This document shows positions 8,251-16,928 of a DNA stretch of 37,009 nucleotides, piece by piece; position 1 is the stretch's first letter; the number at the start of each line of letters is the position of its first letter. Made by a program: the position numbers and the translations under genes. The notes beneath the pieces are model-generated. The model saw nothing but the letters and a program-made list of their open reading frames with translations. It did no database searches and had not been told where the DNA came from. Source of the stretch: JANXQG01 sp037147235 (GTDB taxonomy: Bacteria > Planctomycetota > Planctomycetia > Pirellulales > Thermoguttaceae); NCBI GenBank assembly GCA_037147235.1, contig JBAWVO010000028.1, positions 1 through 37,009 on the forward strand, given 5' to 3'.

Positions 8251-8658
8251 ATGTCAGAAATCGTCCGTTTTTCCATTTCCCTAGAAGACGACCTGCTGGA
8301 GCAGTTCGACCGTTTCTGCACGGAGCAACATCTCGCCACAAGAAGCGAGGCCATACGACAATTGATCCGGGACAAGTTGACGGCCCACGCTTGGGCCTCT
8401 GACGCCCAGGACGTGGCCGGCACGCTCACGCTGGTCTATGACCATCATCGCCCACAGCTTCGCGACCATCTTACGGCCCTGCAGCACGACCATGCGGAAA
8501 TGGTCGTTTCCACGCTTCACGCCCACCTGACCCACGACCTCTGCCTGGAGGTGATCGTCTTGCGCGGTCCCGCAGCCAAATTGCAACAGATCGCCTCAAA
8601 GCTGAAAGGGCTGAAAGGGATCATGAAGGGCGAATTGGTGATGGCCGCGGCCAAGTAG
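8251..8658 (+). CDS. nikR: Nickel-responsive transcriptional regulator NikR
   Basis: Ribbon-helix-helix repressor that binds DNA when loaded with nickel. The N-terminal RHH domain is RFSISLEDDLLEQFDRFC with RSEAIRQLIRD as its helices. The C-terminal ACT-like domain keeps the high-affinity nickel ligands H79, H90, H92 and C98, with the same spacing as E. coli H76/H87/H89/C95. The length of 135 residues is normal. The predicted target is the nik transporter operon starting at 20600, about 12 kb away across the defence operon. No good Shine-Dalgarno precedes the ATG: the 13 bases before it separate it from the end of GxxExxY element 1, which may have displaced its native leader. Confidence 0.93.
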   Translation: MSEIVRFSISLEDDLLEQFDRFCTEQHLATRSEAIRQLIRDKLTAHAWASDAQDVAGTLTLVYDHHRPQLRDHLTALQHDHAEMVVSTLHAHLTHDLCLEVIVLRGPAAKLQQIASKLKGLKGIMKGELVMAAAK

Positions 8659-8678
8659 GACAGGTTTTCAACCTGTCC
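8658..8678 (+). terminator. Palindromic repeat after nikR, possible terminator
   Basis: GGACAGGT-TTTCA-ACCTGTCC forms an 8-bp stem whose first base is the last base of the nikR stop codon. There is no T tract, so termination is uncertain. It resembles the GTCAGGCT-TTCC-AGCCTGAC repeat at 32415, a common style of intergenic palindrome in planctomycetes. Confidence 0.45.
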
Positions 8679-8739
8679 GCTGGAAATCTTGCCTGGAGCA
8701 GAAGAAGTACAGACTCGATTTATTGGCTTGAAGACTGAA

Positions 8740-9350
8740 TTACTTCCCCAGATTGGGGGGCGGCTCATCGGGCCACACGGCATGCCACGCTTGGCGAAAA
8801 GGATGCCACAAATCGAGATCCTGAATCCACGTGCGCAGAATGGATTCAGGTGGTTGTGGAGCGGTCACGACGCGAGAACTCCTCCATAAGATGCACCATC
8901 ATGCGATCATGCTGTTCCATTTCCCCCGAATACCAGCGGCGATAAGCTGCACGGAGATCGCCATCCGGGCCGATTTCGCGGCAAAGGCCGGCCAAGAGAA
9001 ACTGATCGCATGTGCTCATCAAATCCAACCATAGGCGAATGCACTGATCGGGCGTCGCGGTTGGCGAAACTGAGGAGCACATATCGGCCGGTCCAAGAAG
9101 TTGTCCTGCCACGATCGAATCCTCGTCCATTCGCATACCGGGTAAGTCGGGGTAACAAAACACCCAATAAATTTTTTCCGGCCGGGACGGCACCCCTCGC
9201 CTCCCAACCACGTCCACTCTCTGAAACCGTCTGAATTGTAACCGGTAATGGCCGTCGTTGGAACGGGTCTTGATTCGTAGGTTGTTGATTAGCAAGTGCC
9301 CCCTCGACCTTTGGGAGAATCGATTCTACAGAAATACTTGAGTAAGGCAT
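8740..9350 (-). pseudogene. Frameshifted hypothetical gene at the end of the defence operon
   Basis: Three consecutive minus-strand frames carry protein-like sequence. The first opens at ATG 9350, six bases after the res stop, with GGAGGAAG upstream (MPYSSISVESILPKVEGAL). The second runs from about 9295 to the stop at 8846 (SRPEKIYWVFCYPD, CIRLWLDLMSTCDQFLLAGL, MEQHDRMMVHLMEEF). The third runs from about 8868 to a stop at 8740 (SILRTWIQDLDLWHPFRQAW). Each switch needs one skipped base. I read this as one gene of about 200 residues carrying two indels, or as sequencing errors. Alternatively, a separate 42-residue gene starts at GTG 8868 behind GGAGGAG. The family is not recognised. Confidence 0.45.
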
Positions 9351-9356
9351 GTTCTG

Positions 9357-12335
9357 TTACACTTCCTCCGCCGAAACGACCACCGCGAATGGCACGCCGA
9401 GCGATTCAAAGTGCTTCCGGCCGCAACGGACCTTGTCGGCTTCACTGGTGCGGAGCTTCTCGAAGTCTTTTGTGCTCTTTGTCTCGCGAACCAGGTAAAG
9501 CGTCTGACTATCGTGCTTCACCACTGCCCAGTCGGGATTGTATTTGCCGACCGGAGTATCGATCTCAAACTTGGACGGCAGCTTGACGAAGAGTTTGATG
9601 TCCTCGCGTGTATCGAGCCGCTTGGCGAATTCCCGCTCGACTTCCGAGTCGTAAACGACATATTCGTACACGGAATGGTTGACCTGCAATGCCGTCAAAT
9701 AGTTGATAATCTCCTCGTTCTTGAAGAGCATCATTTCCCATTCGGCTTCCGAACCATCGCCGGCAATTCGTTCGTACTTGATCCCGTCCACCAGCAACCG
9801 GTGCAATTCGTATTTGAGGATGTGAGCCACGGCATCTAGGAACCGCTGGGAATCACAGAACAATTCCGCCAGGCGTCCCGACTGCTTGAGAATCCGCACC
9901 AACGTCGAGCGGGTTAGCTCAGTTTCATTTTGCAGATAAGCCAGAATGTCAGGCACGGGCTTATGGTCATTCATCACCTGCTCTTCAGCCACGCTCATCG
10001 CCTGGGTGACGATTCCGCCCTTCTTCACGTCAAGCTGGCCGGCACTGACGCGAATCTTGGGGGCCTCTATCCGTTCCATTCGTTTGATGGCGTCCACGGC
10101 ACGGCGAACCAACACATCGGTCTCAAATTCCACGCGGTACGTGGTCCTGGGCTTGATACGGTCCCAAAGGGCTATGAACTCGGGGCTAAGAGTGACTTCC
10201 TTCTTGAGTCGGTTCGTTCCCTCGTCTTTGTCCTTGCGGATGTGCCGCTCGATCTGGTAGGACGCCAGCAGGTCCACTACGGCCGGCACAAGATCCTTCT
10301 GGGCCTCGGGCAATTCAATCTTGAAGTCTTTTCGCTTGGGGTCAAAGGCCGGCTGGATTCGGCCCTCCGTGTCGAGCATCTTCTGCTTGACCAGGGCCGT
10401 TTTGATGACTTCGGCTATCTCGCGGCCAATGGGCTTCTCCTCGCCGTCAACGACATGCGTGATTCGTGCCAAGGCCGTAATCGGTACTTTGCCAAACGTC
10501 ACGCCGCATTCTTCTTCGTACTCGGTTTGCAATGCCCGGGCGAAGTCTTCGTAGCTCTCATTGGCCATAACAAAGAGTTTGTTGACCGATTCGTCGAATA
10601 CCCGCTGACCAAATTGATTCACCGGCAAACGCAGGCCGCGGCCAATCTCCTGACGTTTCTTTACGGCACTGCGGGTCTCATTGAGCGTACAAATCTGGAA
10701 GACGTTCGGGTTATCCCAACCTTCGCGAAGGGCGGAATGGCTGAAGATGAACCGCAGTGGCTCTTCTTCCGAAAGCAGCCGCTCCTTCTCCTTCATGATC
10801 AGGTTGTAGACTTCATCGTCGGCCTGGGTGTCGCCCCGCGTGTCCTTGAGCACGCCCTTCTTGTCCGCAGCGAAGTAGCCGTTGTGTAGCCGGTCCATCG
10901 GCAACTTCATCCATTCCAGAGGTGCGTACCGACTGTCCTTCGCAAACTCGGCCAATTCCGCTTCAAAGGCTTCGGCGAACTTACCCTTCACCGGCTGACC
11001 CGACTCGTCGTAGTCGCGGTAGTTGGCCACGCGGTCGATGAAGAACAGGCTCAATACCTTGATATCCCGGCCGCGAAGCTGCAATTCCTTCTCCAGGTGC
11101 TTCTTGACGGTGTGCTTGATCTGTGCCCGCCACACGTCGTCACGCATCCCACCGCTTTCGTCACCGAGCCGCATTATCCGGCCATTGTTGAAGCGGATGT
11201 ACTCGTTACCGGGTTCGGCGTTGATTTCGGCCACGGCGAAGCCGTCCTGATAACATGCCCGTTCGTTCGACACGCTGAACAGGTCCGTGCCGTTCTTGAC
11301 CGTGACCGACTTCTCCTTGGGGCCGTCGGCAGTCTGAAGGTGGATGCGGAGCTTGGCCTTGATGCCATTTTTGTAGTCGATCTGCTCGACGCGAACGAAA
11401 GCATCATTTGCTCCACCATGGGCTGTCGCACTGGCGACGACAATCTGCTTGACCAGCCGTAGCTCAAACGCCCGGATCGGGTCGAGCCGGTAAACCAGGT
11501 TGTACGGGTTCCGGTGGGTAGCGGAGTAGCGGAGCGTGCAGAGGGGATTGAGTGCCCGGATGGCTTCCTGGGCCTTCTCCGTCGAATCAACACTCTGCGG
11601 CTCGTCGATAATGACGATGGGTCGCGTGGCCTGCACGAATTCGATAGGCTGCCGGCCCGAGAGCTTGTCGCTTTCCTTGTAGATGACATTGCTCTTCTGC
11701 TCGGCCTCGGTGCCGGTGAAGTTCTTACGGAAGGCGTCGATGTTAATGACTAGGATTTGAACGGTGTTGCTCACGGCGAACTGCCGCAAGCGGTTCACCT
11801 TCTTGGCGTCGTAAACAAAATGCTCGAAAGGCAGGTTGTTGTATAACGCCCGGAAGTGCTCGGCGGTGATCTCGATGTTCTTGAGCACGCCCTCACGAAT
11901 CGCCACGCTGGGCACGACAATGATAAACTTCTGGAGGCCGTAGCGGCGGGACAACTCGAAAATGGTCCGCAAGTAAACGTAGGTTTTGCCCGTGCCCGTC
12001 TCCATTTCGACGGAAAAGTGCGGGCAGGTCCGGGCCGCGTTGGCGGCCGAATCGAATAGCTCCCATGCGTCCAAGGGATTCGCTGGGGCGGCAATCTCAA
12101 TATCATTGCGGGCCTGGATGGCCCGTGTGTTGGCCAGCAACTTCTCCGGGGCCAGCAGCAGGCGGTTGCCGACGCCAAGCTCGGTCTGTGCCTGGCCGGT
12201 GAACAATCCACCCCAGTCACCGACTTGGATAACGGAATACTCCGGTGCTCCCTGCGGCTGACCTTCAAAAAGGTCGGTCACCGTGGCTACGGCGTCAAGC
12301 TGGTACTGCTGATTCGCGTCGAATTGCAACTTCAT
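9357..12335 (-). CDS. res: Type III restriction enzyme, Res subunit
   Basis: Translocating or signalling helicase and nuclease subunit of a type III restriction-modification system; it cleaves DNA together with Mod. The SF2 helicase part shows Walker A GTGKT (114-118), DEPQ as motif II (244-247), SATH as motif III (271-274), and motif VI QEIGRGLRLP. The C-terminal nuclease domain keeps the PD-(D/E)XK set: P934-D935, then E951-x-K953 in YLVRETKS. The length of 992 residues is full for the family, so it looks intact. Its ATG overlaps the rhuM stop in an ATGA junction. The frameshifted gene follows after 6 bases. Confidence 0.93.
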   Translation of the reverse strand: MKLQFDANQQYQLDAVATVTDLFEGQPQGAPEYSVIQVGDWGGLFTGQAQTELGVGNRLLLAPEKLLANTRAIQARNDIEIAAPANPLDAWELFDSAANAARTCPHFSVEMETGTGKTYVYLRTIFELSRRYGLQKFIIVVPSVAIREGVLKNIEITAEHFRALYNNLPFEHFVYDAKKVNRLRQFAVSNTVQILVINIDAFRKNFTGTEAEQKSNVIYKESDKLSGRQPIEFVQATRPIVIIDEPQSVDSTEKAQEAIRALNPLCTLRYSATHRNPYNLVYRLDPIRAFELRLVKQIVVASATAHGGANDAFVRVEQIDYKNGIKAKLRIHLQTADGPKEKSVTVKNGTDLFSVSNERACYQDGFAVAEINAEPGNEYIRFNNGRIMRLGDESGGMRDDVWRAQIKHTVKKHLEKELQLRGRDIKVLSLFFIDRVANYRDYDESGQPVKGKFAEAFEAELAEFAKDSRYAPLEWMKLPMDRLHNGYFAADKKGVLKDTRGDTQADDEVYNLIMKEKERLLSEEEPLRFIFSHSALREGWDNPNVFQICTLNETRSAVKKRQEIGRGLRLPVNQFGQRVFDESVNKLFVMANESYEDFARALQTEYEEECGVTFGKVPITALARITHVVDGEEKPIGREIAEVIKTALVKQKMLDTEGRIQPAFDPKRKDFKIELPEAQKDLVPAVVDLLASYQIERHIRKDKDEGTNRLKKEVTLSPEFIALWDRIKPRTTYRVEFETDVLVRRAVDAIKRMERIEAPKIRVSAGQLDVKKGGIVTQAMSVAEEQVMNDHKPVPDILAYLQNETELTRSTLVRILKQSGRLAELFCDSQRFLDAVAHILKYELHRLLVDGIKYERIAGDGSEAEWEMMLFKNEEIINYLTALQVNHSVYEYVVYDSEVEREFAKRLDTREDIKLFVKLPSKFEIDTPVGKYNPDWAVVKHDSQTLYLVRETKSTKDFEKLRTSEADKVRCGRKHFESLGVPFAVVVSAEEV

Positions 12336-13384
12336 TCCGGCTCTTCTTTCGGCTTCTGGTGCCCTTCGATTCGCTTGATCTCCTTCTCGAAATCGCTCTC
12401 GAAGCTGTGATCCTGCTGGATGCGGAAAGTTGCGTATTGCTCTTCAGCAAGCCGTTTGCCGACCTCGGCGGAAACGGAACCGGCGTTGGTCAACACTTCA
12501 TATTCGTTGAACTCAAGGAAGGCTTCGAGTTTCGCAACCCAATCGGCCATTCGCATGGTTATTTGGCGTGCCGCTTGGTTTTCGGCGTAGTCCAAGTACA
12601 TCGTGACGATTCGCTCCAACTCCTTGATCTCGTTCTCGATCAAGTAGTTCTTGGCAATCGAGACATCGCTTTTGAGAATCTTGCCGTGGGGAGCGTTTTT
12701 CCAATTGGTCAGCCCCATCGACGGCTTTTGGGCGTCGGCCCGTTCCGCGATAATCTCAGCGGCGGTTTGACCGGTGACCGCCCAATGCAGCTTGTTTTGG
12801 ACGGTCTTGAAGAACGTCTTGCTGATTTCCGCGTGGCTATCGTAGTCGATGCTGCACTGTTCGTAGATGTCGGTGATTTTCAGATAGAAACGGCGTTCGC
12901 TGGCCCGTATCTCGCGGATACGTTCCAAGAGTTCGTCGAAATAGTCCTTGCCAAAACGCTTGTTCAGCTTCAGCCGCTCGTCGTCCAGGACAAACCCCTT
13001 GACGACGAATTCCCGGAGCGTCTGCGTTGCCCAGATACGGAACTGAGTGGCCTGGGTGCTATTGACCCGGTAACCCACCGAAATGATGGCGTCCAGGCTG
13101 TAGAACTCGATCTCCCGACTGACCTCGCGGTTGCCCTCGCGTTGAACTCTCCGGATTTTCCGGAGAGTTGCCTGCTCGGTCAGTTCCACGGATGCGTAAA
13201 TGTTTTGCAGATGCTCACTTATGGTTCGTAGGTCAACGCCGAAAAGCTCGGCGATCTTCTTCTGATTGAGCCAAAAGGTCTCGGATTCGTAGAGCACCTC
13301 GATTCTGACCGTCCCCTCCTGGGTCTGGTACAGGATAAGTTCCCCCTCGTTGGGTTTCTCGTTGTTTTGCATAATTGACCTCAT
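12332..13384 (-). CDS. RhuM-family protein
   Basis: 350-residue member of the RhuM family, named for a Salmonella pathogenicity-island gene and often found in restriction and mobile islands; its biochemical role is not established. Family landmarks are FWLNQKKIAELFGVDLRTIS (an HTH-like N-terminal DNA-binding segment), FYSLDAIISVGYRVNS, TQFRIWATQTLREFVVKGF, and FYLKITDIYEQCSIDYD. Both ends are ATGA overlaps, with the GxxExxY gene upstream and res downstream, so it is translated as part of the restriction operon. That context suggests a regulatory or accessory defence role. A 25-bp palindrome lies inside the gene (13145-13169). Confidence 0.88.
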   Translation of the reverse strand: MRSIMQNNEKPNEGELILYQTQEGTVRIEVLYESETFWLNQKKIAELFGVDLRTISEHLQNIYASVELTEQATLRKIRRVQREGNREVSREIEFYSLDAIISVGYRVNSTQATQFRIWATQTLREFVVKGFVLDDERLKLNKRFGKDYFDELLERIREIRASERRFYLKITDIYEQCSIDYDSHAEISKTFFKTVQNKLHWAVTGQTAAEIIAERADAQKPSMGLTNWKNAPHGKILKSDVSIAKNYLIENEIKELERIVTMYLDYAENQAARQITMRMADWVAKLEAFLEFNEYEVLTNAGSVSAEVGKRLAEEQYATFRIQQDHSFESDFEKEIKRIEGHQKPKEEPE

Positions 13385-13809
13385 TTTTCGTTCACGCGGA
13401 GACGCGGAGTCGCGGAGGGAGAGGGAACATAGTTGTTGACGATGCGGTGCATCCCTTCTTTCATCGTGGCCGCTCCGAAATTAAGCAGTAGACCGACCTG
13501 TAAGTTGAGCAAGCGGAGGTAGGTGAGGACTTGTTTGGAATGGACGGGAGCGAGATTTTCGACGGATTTTAGTTCCACGACGACAATGCCTTCCACCAGC
13601 AAGTCCACGCGAAAACCGTCCTCAAAACGCATTCCATCGAATTCAAACGAAACGGTCTTCTGCCGTTCGACTTTCAGCCCTCGCCGCTCCAATTCCCTTG
13701 CCAAAACCATTTCATACACCGATTCCAGCAACCCCGGCCCAAGCCGTGTATGCAGCTTATAAGCCGCGTCAACAATCTGGCCCGTAATATCATCTATTTC
13801 TCTTGTCAT
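13381..13809 (-). CDS. GxxExxY protein (PD-(D/E)XK nuclease-like), copy 2
   Basis: 142-residue GxxExxY protein with GLLESVY (26-32) and nuclease-like residues D69 and E79-x-K81 in RVDLLVEGIVVVELK. Its Shine-Dalgarno (GGAGAGGA) is formed by the inner edge of the upstream repeat end. Its last codons (SATPRLRVNEK) and stop are read from the downstream repeat end. The TGA overlaps the rhuM ATG. It therefore sits inside the type III operon between mod and rhuM without breaking translational coupling. Function is unknown. The family is frequent in planctomycetes. Confidence 0.85.
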   Translation of the reverse strand: MTREIDDITGQIVDAAYKLHTRLGPGLLESVYEMVLARELERRGLKVERQKTVSFEFDGMRFEDGFRVDLLVEGIVVVELKSVENLAPVHSKQVLTYLRLLNLQVGLLLNFGAATMKEGMHRIVNNYVPSPSATPRLRVNEK

Positions 13810-13835
13810 GTTTTCCTCTCCGCGTCTCCGCGTGA
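13392..13835. mobile_element. GxxExxY element 2 between perfect 18-bp inverted repeats
   Basis: TCACGCGGAGACGCGGAG at 13392-13409 is matched by its exact reverse complement at 13818-13835. The only gene inside is GxxExxY copy 2, whose 3' codons read through one end. The unit is a tandem of ACGCGGAG, different in sequence from element 1 but identical in design. The element interrupts an otherwise tightly overlapped operon between mod and rhuM. Mobility is inferred, and no target duplication was recognised. Confidence 0.6.
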
Positions 13836-13845
13836 GTTTTGTGTG

Positions 13846-15774
13846 CTACACAGTCTTAAAGCTGGTGACGCCCTTGGTCTTGAAGATTTGCACGGCATTG
13901 GCCTTGAGTTGGTCGTTGCCGGCAAAGCCTTCGTCCAGGCAGACGATCCGCTCGGGCTTCTTTTCCGCCATAGCCCGAATCAGGTCGAGGGTCAGTTCCG
14001 GTTCCAGGCAGATCATCAGTACCCCGCCGGCTACGGAATAAACGATAAACGGCTCACGCGGAGGCGCGGAGGACGCGGATTTTTTATTCCTCTGCGTCTC
14101 CGCGTCTCCGCGTGCGATTTGCAGTTTTTCGACCGGCGTGGTCAGCGGGAACCCGCTCTTCAAAAGCAATTCATAAAGGAGGTCGTCCGGCGTCCGTTCG
14201 TCGCGGATGTGGTCAACGTGAAGCTCGAGCTGCCGCTCAAGGATGTCGGGGTCGTGTTTGATCCCGGCGTCCCAGGTCGTGAAGTTGGACTGATCGAGCT
14301 TGAAGACGCGGAAACCTCGATCTAGCTTTTCTGATCCACTTAGATTGAGTTTTTCCTTGTCCTCGTCGTTCAAGCCCTTGATGGCACGGCGGACACGCTC
14401 TTTAGTGATGTCGGCTATAGTCGGGTAATCCTTACCGCCCGTGGGTTCGGGGAGTTGGACAAGGATAAACTTGCGGTTCCCGCCGTCTTGCTTGTTCTGA
14501 TCAAGGACGGCATGTGCAGTCGTCCCTGATCCTGCAAAAAAATCAAGAATAATGTCTAACGAATCCGGAGTGGATGTCAATTCGAGCATTCGCCGTACGA
14601 GACGAACAGGTTTCGGAGTATCGAATGGGCTCTCCTCATCGAAGAGTTTCTGGAGTTCCTTTTTGCTTTCGTCGTTATGTCCGACTTCCGAGAATGGCCA
14701 CCAAGCCGATCCTACAATCCCCTGCCTGACTTCAGAGAGGAATCGCTTGGGTGCTGGTCGGCTATTGCCGTCGATTCCGAACCAAATCCTGTTGTCAGCA
14801 ATCATCCGTTCCACTTCTTCGCGAGGATGCCTCCAGCTAGAACCTTTCGGTGGGTAAAACACCTTGCCCGTCTTTGGGGAGGTGATAGGGTAGCAATCAC
14901 GCTCGCGAAACTCGTTTCTGGTAAGATTATCTGGACGCCATAGGCCCCTGGGGTCGTTGTCGAGACTTTTGTATATGGCATCTTGTTTTTCAGTCCGCGG
15001 CAACAGACGAGGGGTGAACGCCGATGATTTCTGAAACACTAAAATGTGGTCATGCAGTGGTGGAATCCCCTTGGTATCGCTCGAAACAGCATACTTCTTT
15101 TGCCACACAACATTTGCCACGAAGTTCTCTTCGCCAAAAATGTCATTCGCGATATGTCGCAGGCTTGCGACTTCCGTATCGTCGATTGTGATAAAAAGTA
15201 CGCCATCCTCGCGGAGTAGATTCCGCGCCAAATACAGCCTCGGATACATCATATTCAGCCATTTAGAATGGAACCGGCCGTCGGCGTCGGTGTTGGTGCC
15301 GAATTTGCGGCCTTCGGCGTCTACTTGCCCGGTGTACTCCAGGTAGGTTTGCAGTGACTCGGTGTAGTTGTCGGGATAAATGAAGTCATTGCCGGTGTTG
15401 TAGGGCGGGTCGATATAGATCATCTTCACCGTGCCCAAGTACGACTTCTGCAAGAGCTTCAGCACTTCCAGGTTGTCACCCTCGACGATCAGGTTCTCCG
15501 TCGAATCGAAGTTGACGCTTTCCTCGCGACAAGGGCGGAGCGTGCCCAAGCTCGGCATCTGGATCGTCTTGAAGCACTCGGCCTTGCCTGGCCAGTTCAT
15601 CCCGTAGCGTTCCTTGCCCACGTCCACGGCCTCGCCCAAGGCCAGCTTCAGCCGCTCAAAGTCGATCTTGCCGCCCTCGGTGCGGACTTCCGGGAACAGC
15701 CGCAGAAGCTCCTGCCGATTGTCTTCGGCAATGTCCTGTGAACGTAGGTCAAGTGTTTCGGGTTGGTCGGTCAT
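13846..15774 (-). CDS. mod: Type III DNA methyltransferase, Mod subunit
   Basis: Site-specific DNA methyltransferase that provides sequence recognition and protective base methylation, usually N6-adenine, for the Res partner. The catalytic motif DPPYNTG (122-128) precedes the SAM-binding motif FAGSGTT (413-419), the beta-class order seen in type III Mod proteins. The target-recognition region lies between them (about 220-400). The C-terminus (RAMAEKKPERIVCLDEGFAG) matches other Mod proteins. About 20 residues (A554 to about R573, GDAETQRNKK onward) are coded by an inserted 60-bp inverted-repeat pair, in frame. The ATG overlaps the DUF1016 stop (ATGA). Confidence 0.92.
   Translation of the reverse strand: MTDQPETLDLRSQDIAEDNRQELLRLFPEVRTEGGKIDFERLKLALGEAVDVGKERYGMNWPGKAECFKTIQMPSLGTLRPCREESVNFDSTENLIVEGDNLEVLKLLQKSYLGTVKMIYIDPPYNTGNDFIYPDNYTESLQTYLEYTGQVDAEGRKFGTNTDADGRFHSKWLNMMYPRLYLARNLLREDGVLFITIDDTEVASLRHIANDIFGEENFVANVVWQKKYAVSSDTKGIPPLHDHILVFQKSSAFTPRLLPRTEKQDAIYKSLDNDPRGLWRPDNLTRNEFRERDCYPITSPKTGKVFYPPKGSSWRHPREEVERMIADNRIWFGIDGNSRPAPKRFLSEVRQGIVGSAWWPFSEVGHNDESKKELQKLFDEESPFDTPKPVRLVRRMLELTSTPDSLDIILDFFAGSGTTAHAVLDQNKQDGGNRKFILVQLPEPTGGKDYPTIADITKERVRRAIKGLNDEDKEKLNLSGSEKLDRGFRVFKLDQSNFTTWDAGIKHDPDILERQLELHVDHIRDERTPDDLLYELLLKSGFPLTTPVEKLQIARGDAETQRNKKSASSAPPREPFIVYSVAGGVLMICLEPELTLDLIRAMAEKKPERIVCLDEGFAGNDQLKANAVQIFKTKGVTSFKTV
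14055..14114. repeat. 60-bp gene-less inverted-repeat insertion inside mod
   Basis: The plus strand begins CACGCGGAGGCGCGGAGG and ends TCCGCGTCTCCGCGTG, imperfect inverted arrays of the ACGCGGAG unit around an AT-rich centre. The sequence family is that of GxxExxY element 2, only about 220 bp away, but there is no gene between the ends. At 60 bp (20 codons) it keeps the mod frame open and adds a charged, low-complexity loop before the conserved VYSVAGG strand. Confidence 0.7.
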
Positions 15775-16928
15775 TTCTCGCGTCCCCTCTTCGGTTGCTT
15801 CTTTTTGGACGGCTTTCGCTTCTTTGCGGTGGGCAATTGTGCCATCGACGGTGACACAATCTCGATCTCCGCCGATGCCGCGGCTTGCAACTCCGCCAAT
15901 TGGTAAAATTCATGCAACTTGGCTTGGAGCAACTTTTTGTCGGGTAGCCTGGTGTGATACTCTGCCACCACAGCCGGCGACATGGTACGACTCAGGGCGT
16001 ATTCGACAACTTCGTGGTTCTTCGTGGCACACAACAGCACGCCGATGGACGGCTGCTCGTGCGGCTTCTTCACGTCCCGGTCGAGCGCTTCAAGGTAGAA
16101 CTCCAGCTTGCCCATGTGCTCCGGCTGGAATTCTTCAATCTTCAATTCAAACGCAACCAGGCAGGTGAGGCCCCGGTGGAAGAAGAGCAAGTCAAGTTCA
16201 AAGTCGCGGCCGCCGACTTGGACGGAATAGTGACTGCCGACATAGCAAAAATCGCGGCCAAGTTCGATGAGGAAATCCTTGAGCCGTTCAACCAGTCCAC
16301 GATGAAGATCGGCCTCGGCATGGTCTTTGGATAGGTTGAGGAATTCGACCAAGTAACTGTCCTTGAAGACGGTCGCGGCATCCGGGTACAGTTCTGCCAA
16401 CGGTGTTGACAGTTTTGTGGGAGAGAGAACAACTCGCTCAAACAATGCGCCGTTGAGTTGCCGCTGTAGGTCGCGGAACGACCAACGCTCTCGGCTGGCG
16501 ATGCGCAGATAGAATTCGCGTTCTTCATCTCGCTTGGACCGGCTCATAATGGCCAGATTGTGGCTCCACGGCAATTCTCTCGACAGTGTTGAGAGAATTG
16601 GCCGGTCGCGGTAGGTCTCATAGAACTGCCGCATTCGCCAGAGGTTTTGGCCGGAAAACCCGCGCGCGTTCGGCTGCCGTTCCTGGATGTAATCAGCGAG
16701 TTGCTTGACCGTTCCCTGGCCCCAGCCTTCATCGGCAATTTTGAGGCTGATGTACTCGCCGACACTCCAATAGAGGTCGATCAGCGTCGTGTTGACGGCC
16801 GTCACGGCTCGCGTTCGTGCGGCCTCGATCAGCCCAAGCACCACGTCAAAGTCGCCCTGCGAGGGCGTTTGCGAAGACGACGGTTCGGCCAAGTTCTGGT
16901 TTTTGTTCTTCTTCGGGGTTTTGCTCAT
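15771..16928 (-). CDS. DUF1016 / YhcG-type PD-(D/E)XK nuclease
   Basis: 385-residue DUF1016 (YhcG) protein. The N-terminal DUF1016_N helical domain includes LIDLYWSVGEYISLKI and NLWRMRQFYETY. The C-terminal nuclease domain includes RDFELDLLFFHRGLTCLVAFELK, giving a D...E-x-K active site. Such proteins are predicted nucleases often found beside restriction systems; the substrate here is not known. The start at 16928 is chosen because it gives an ATGA overlap with the helicase stop. A start at 16964 would add 12 residues and lengthen the overlap. The 3' end overlaps mod by the same 4 bases. The C-terminus is Lys-rich. Confidence 0.88.
   Translation of the reverse strand: MSKTPKKNKNQNLAEPSSSQTPSQGDFDVVLGLIEAARTRAVTAVNTTLIDLYWSVGEYISLKIADEGWGQGTVKQLADYIQERQPNARGFSGQNLWRMRQFYETYRDRPILSTLSRELPWSHNLAIMSRSKRDEEREFYLRIASRERWSFRDLQRQLNGALFERVVLSPTKLSTPLAELYPDAATVFKDSYLVEFLNLSKDHAEADLHRGLVERLKDFLIELGRDFCYVGSHYSVQVGGRDFELDLLFFHRGLTCLVAFELKIEEFQPEHMGKLEFYLEALDRDVKKPHEQPSIGVLLCATKNHEVVEYALSRTMSPAVVAEYHTRLPDKKLLQAKLHEFYQLAELQAAASAEIEIVSPSMAQLPTAKKRKPSKKKQPKRGREK

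Noticed and set aside
9930..10889. Plus-strand open frame of 319 codons opposite res
   Set aside because: Antisense to the Res helicase and nuclease region and without motifs.
13145..13169. 25-bp palindrome (AACTCTCCGGA-TTT-TCCGGAGAGTT) inside rhuM
   Set aside because: The encoded residues (TLRKIRRVQREG) fit the family in this region, so an insertion is not supported; probably codon coincidence, though a remnant cannot be excluded.
12245..13231. Plus-strand open frame of 328 codons opposite rhuM and res
   Set aside because: Antisense shadow of two well-recognised genes; its sequence shows no family features.
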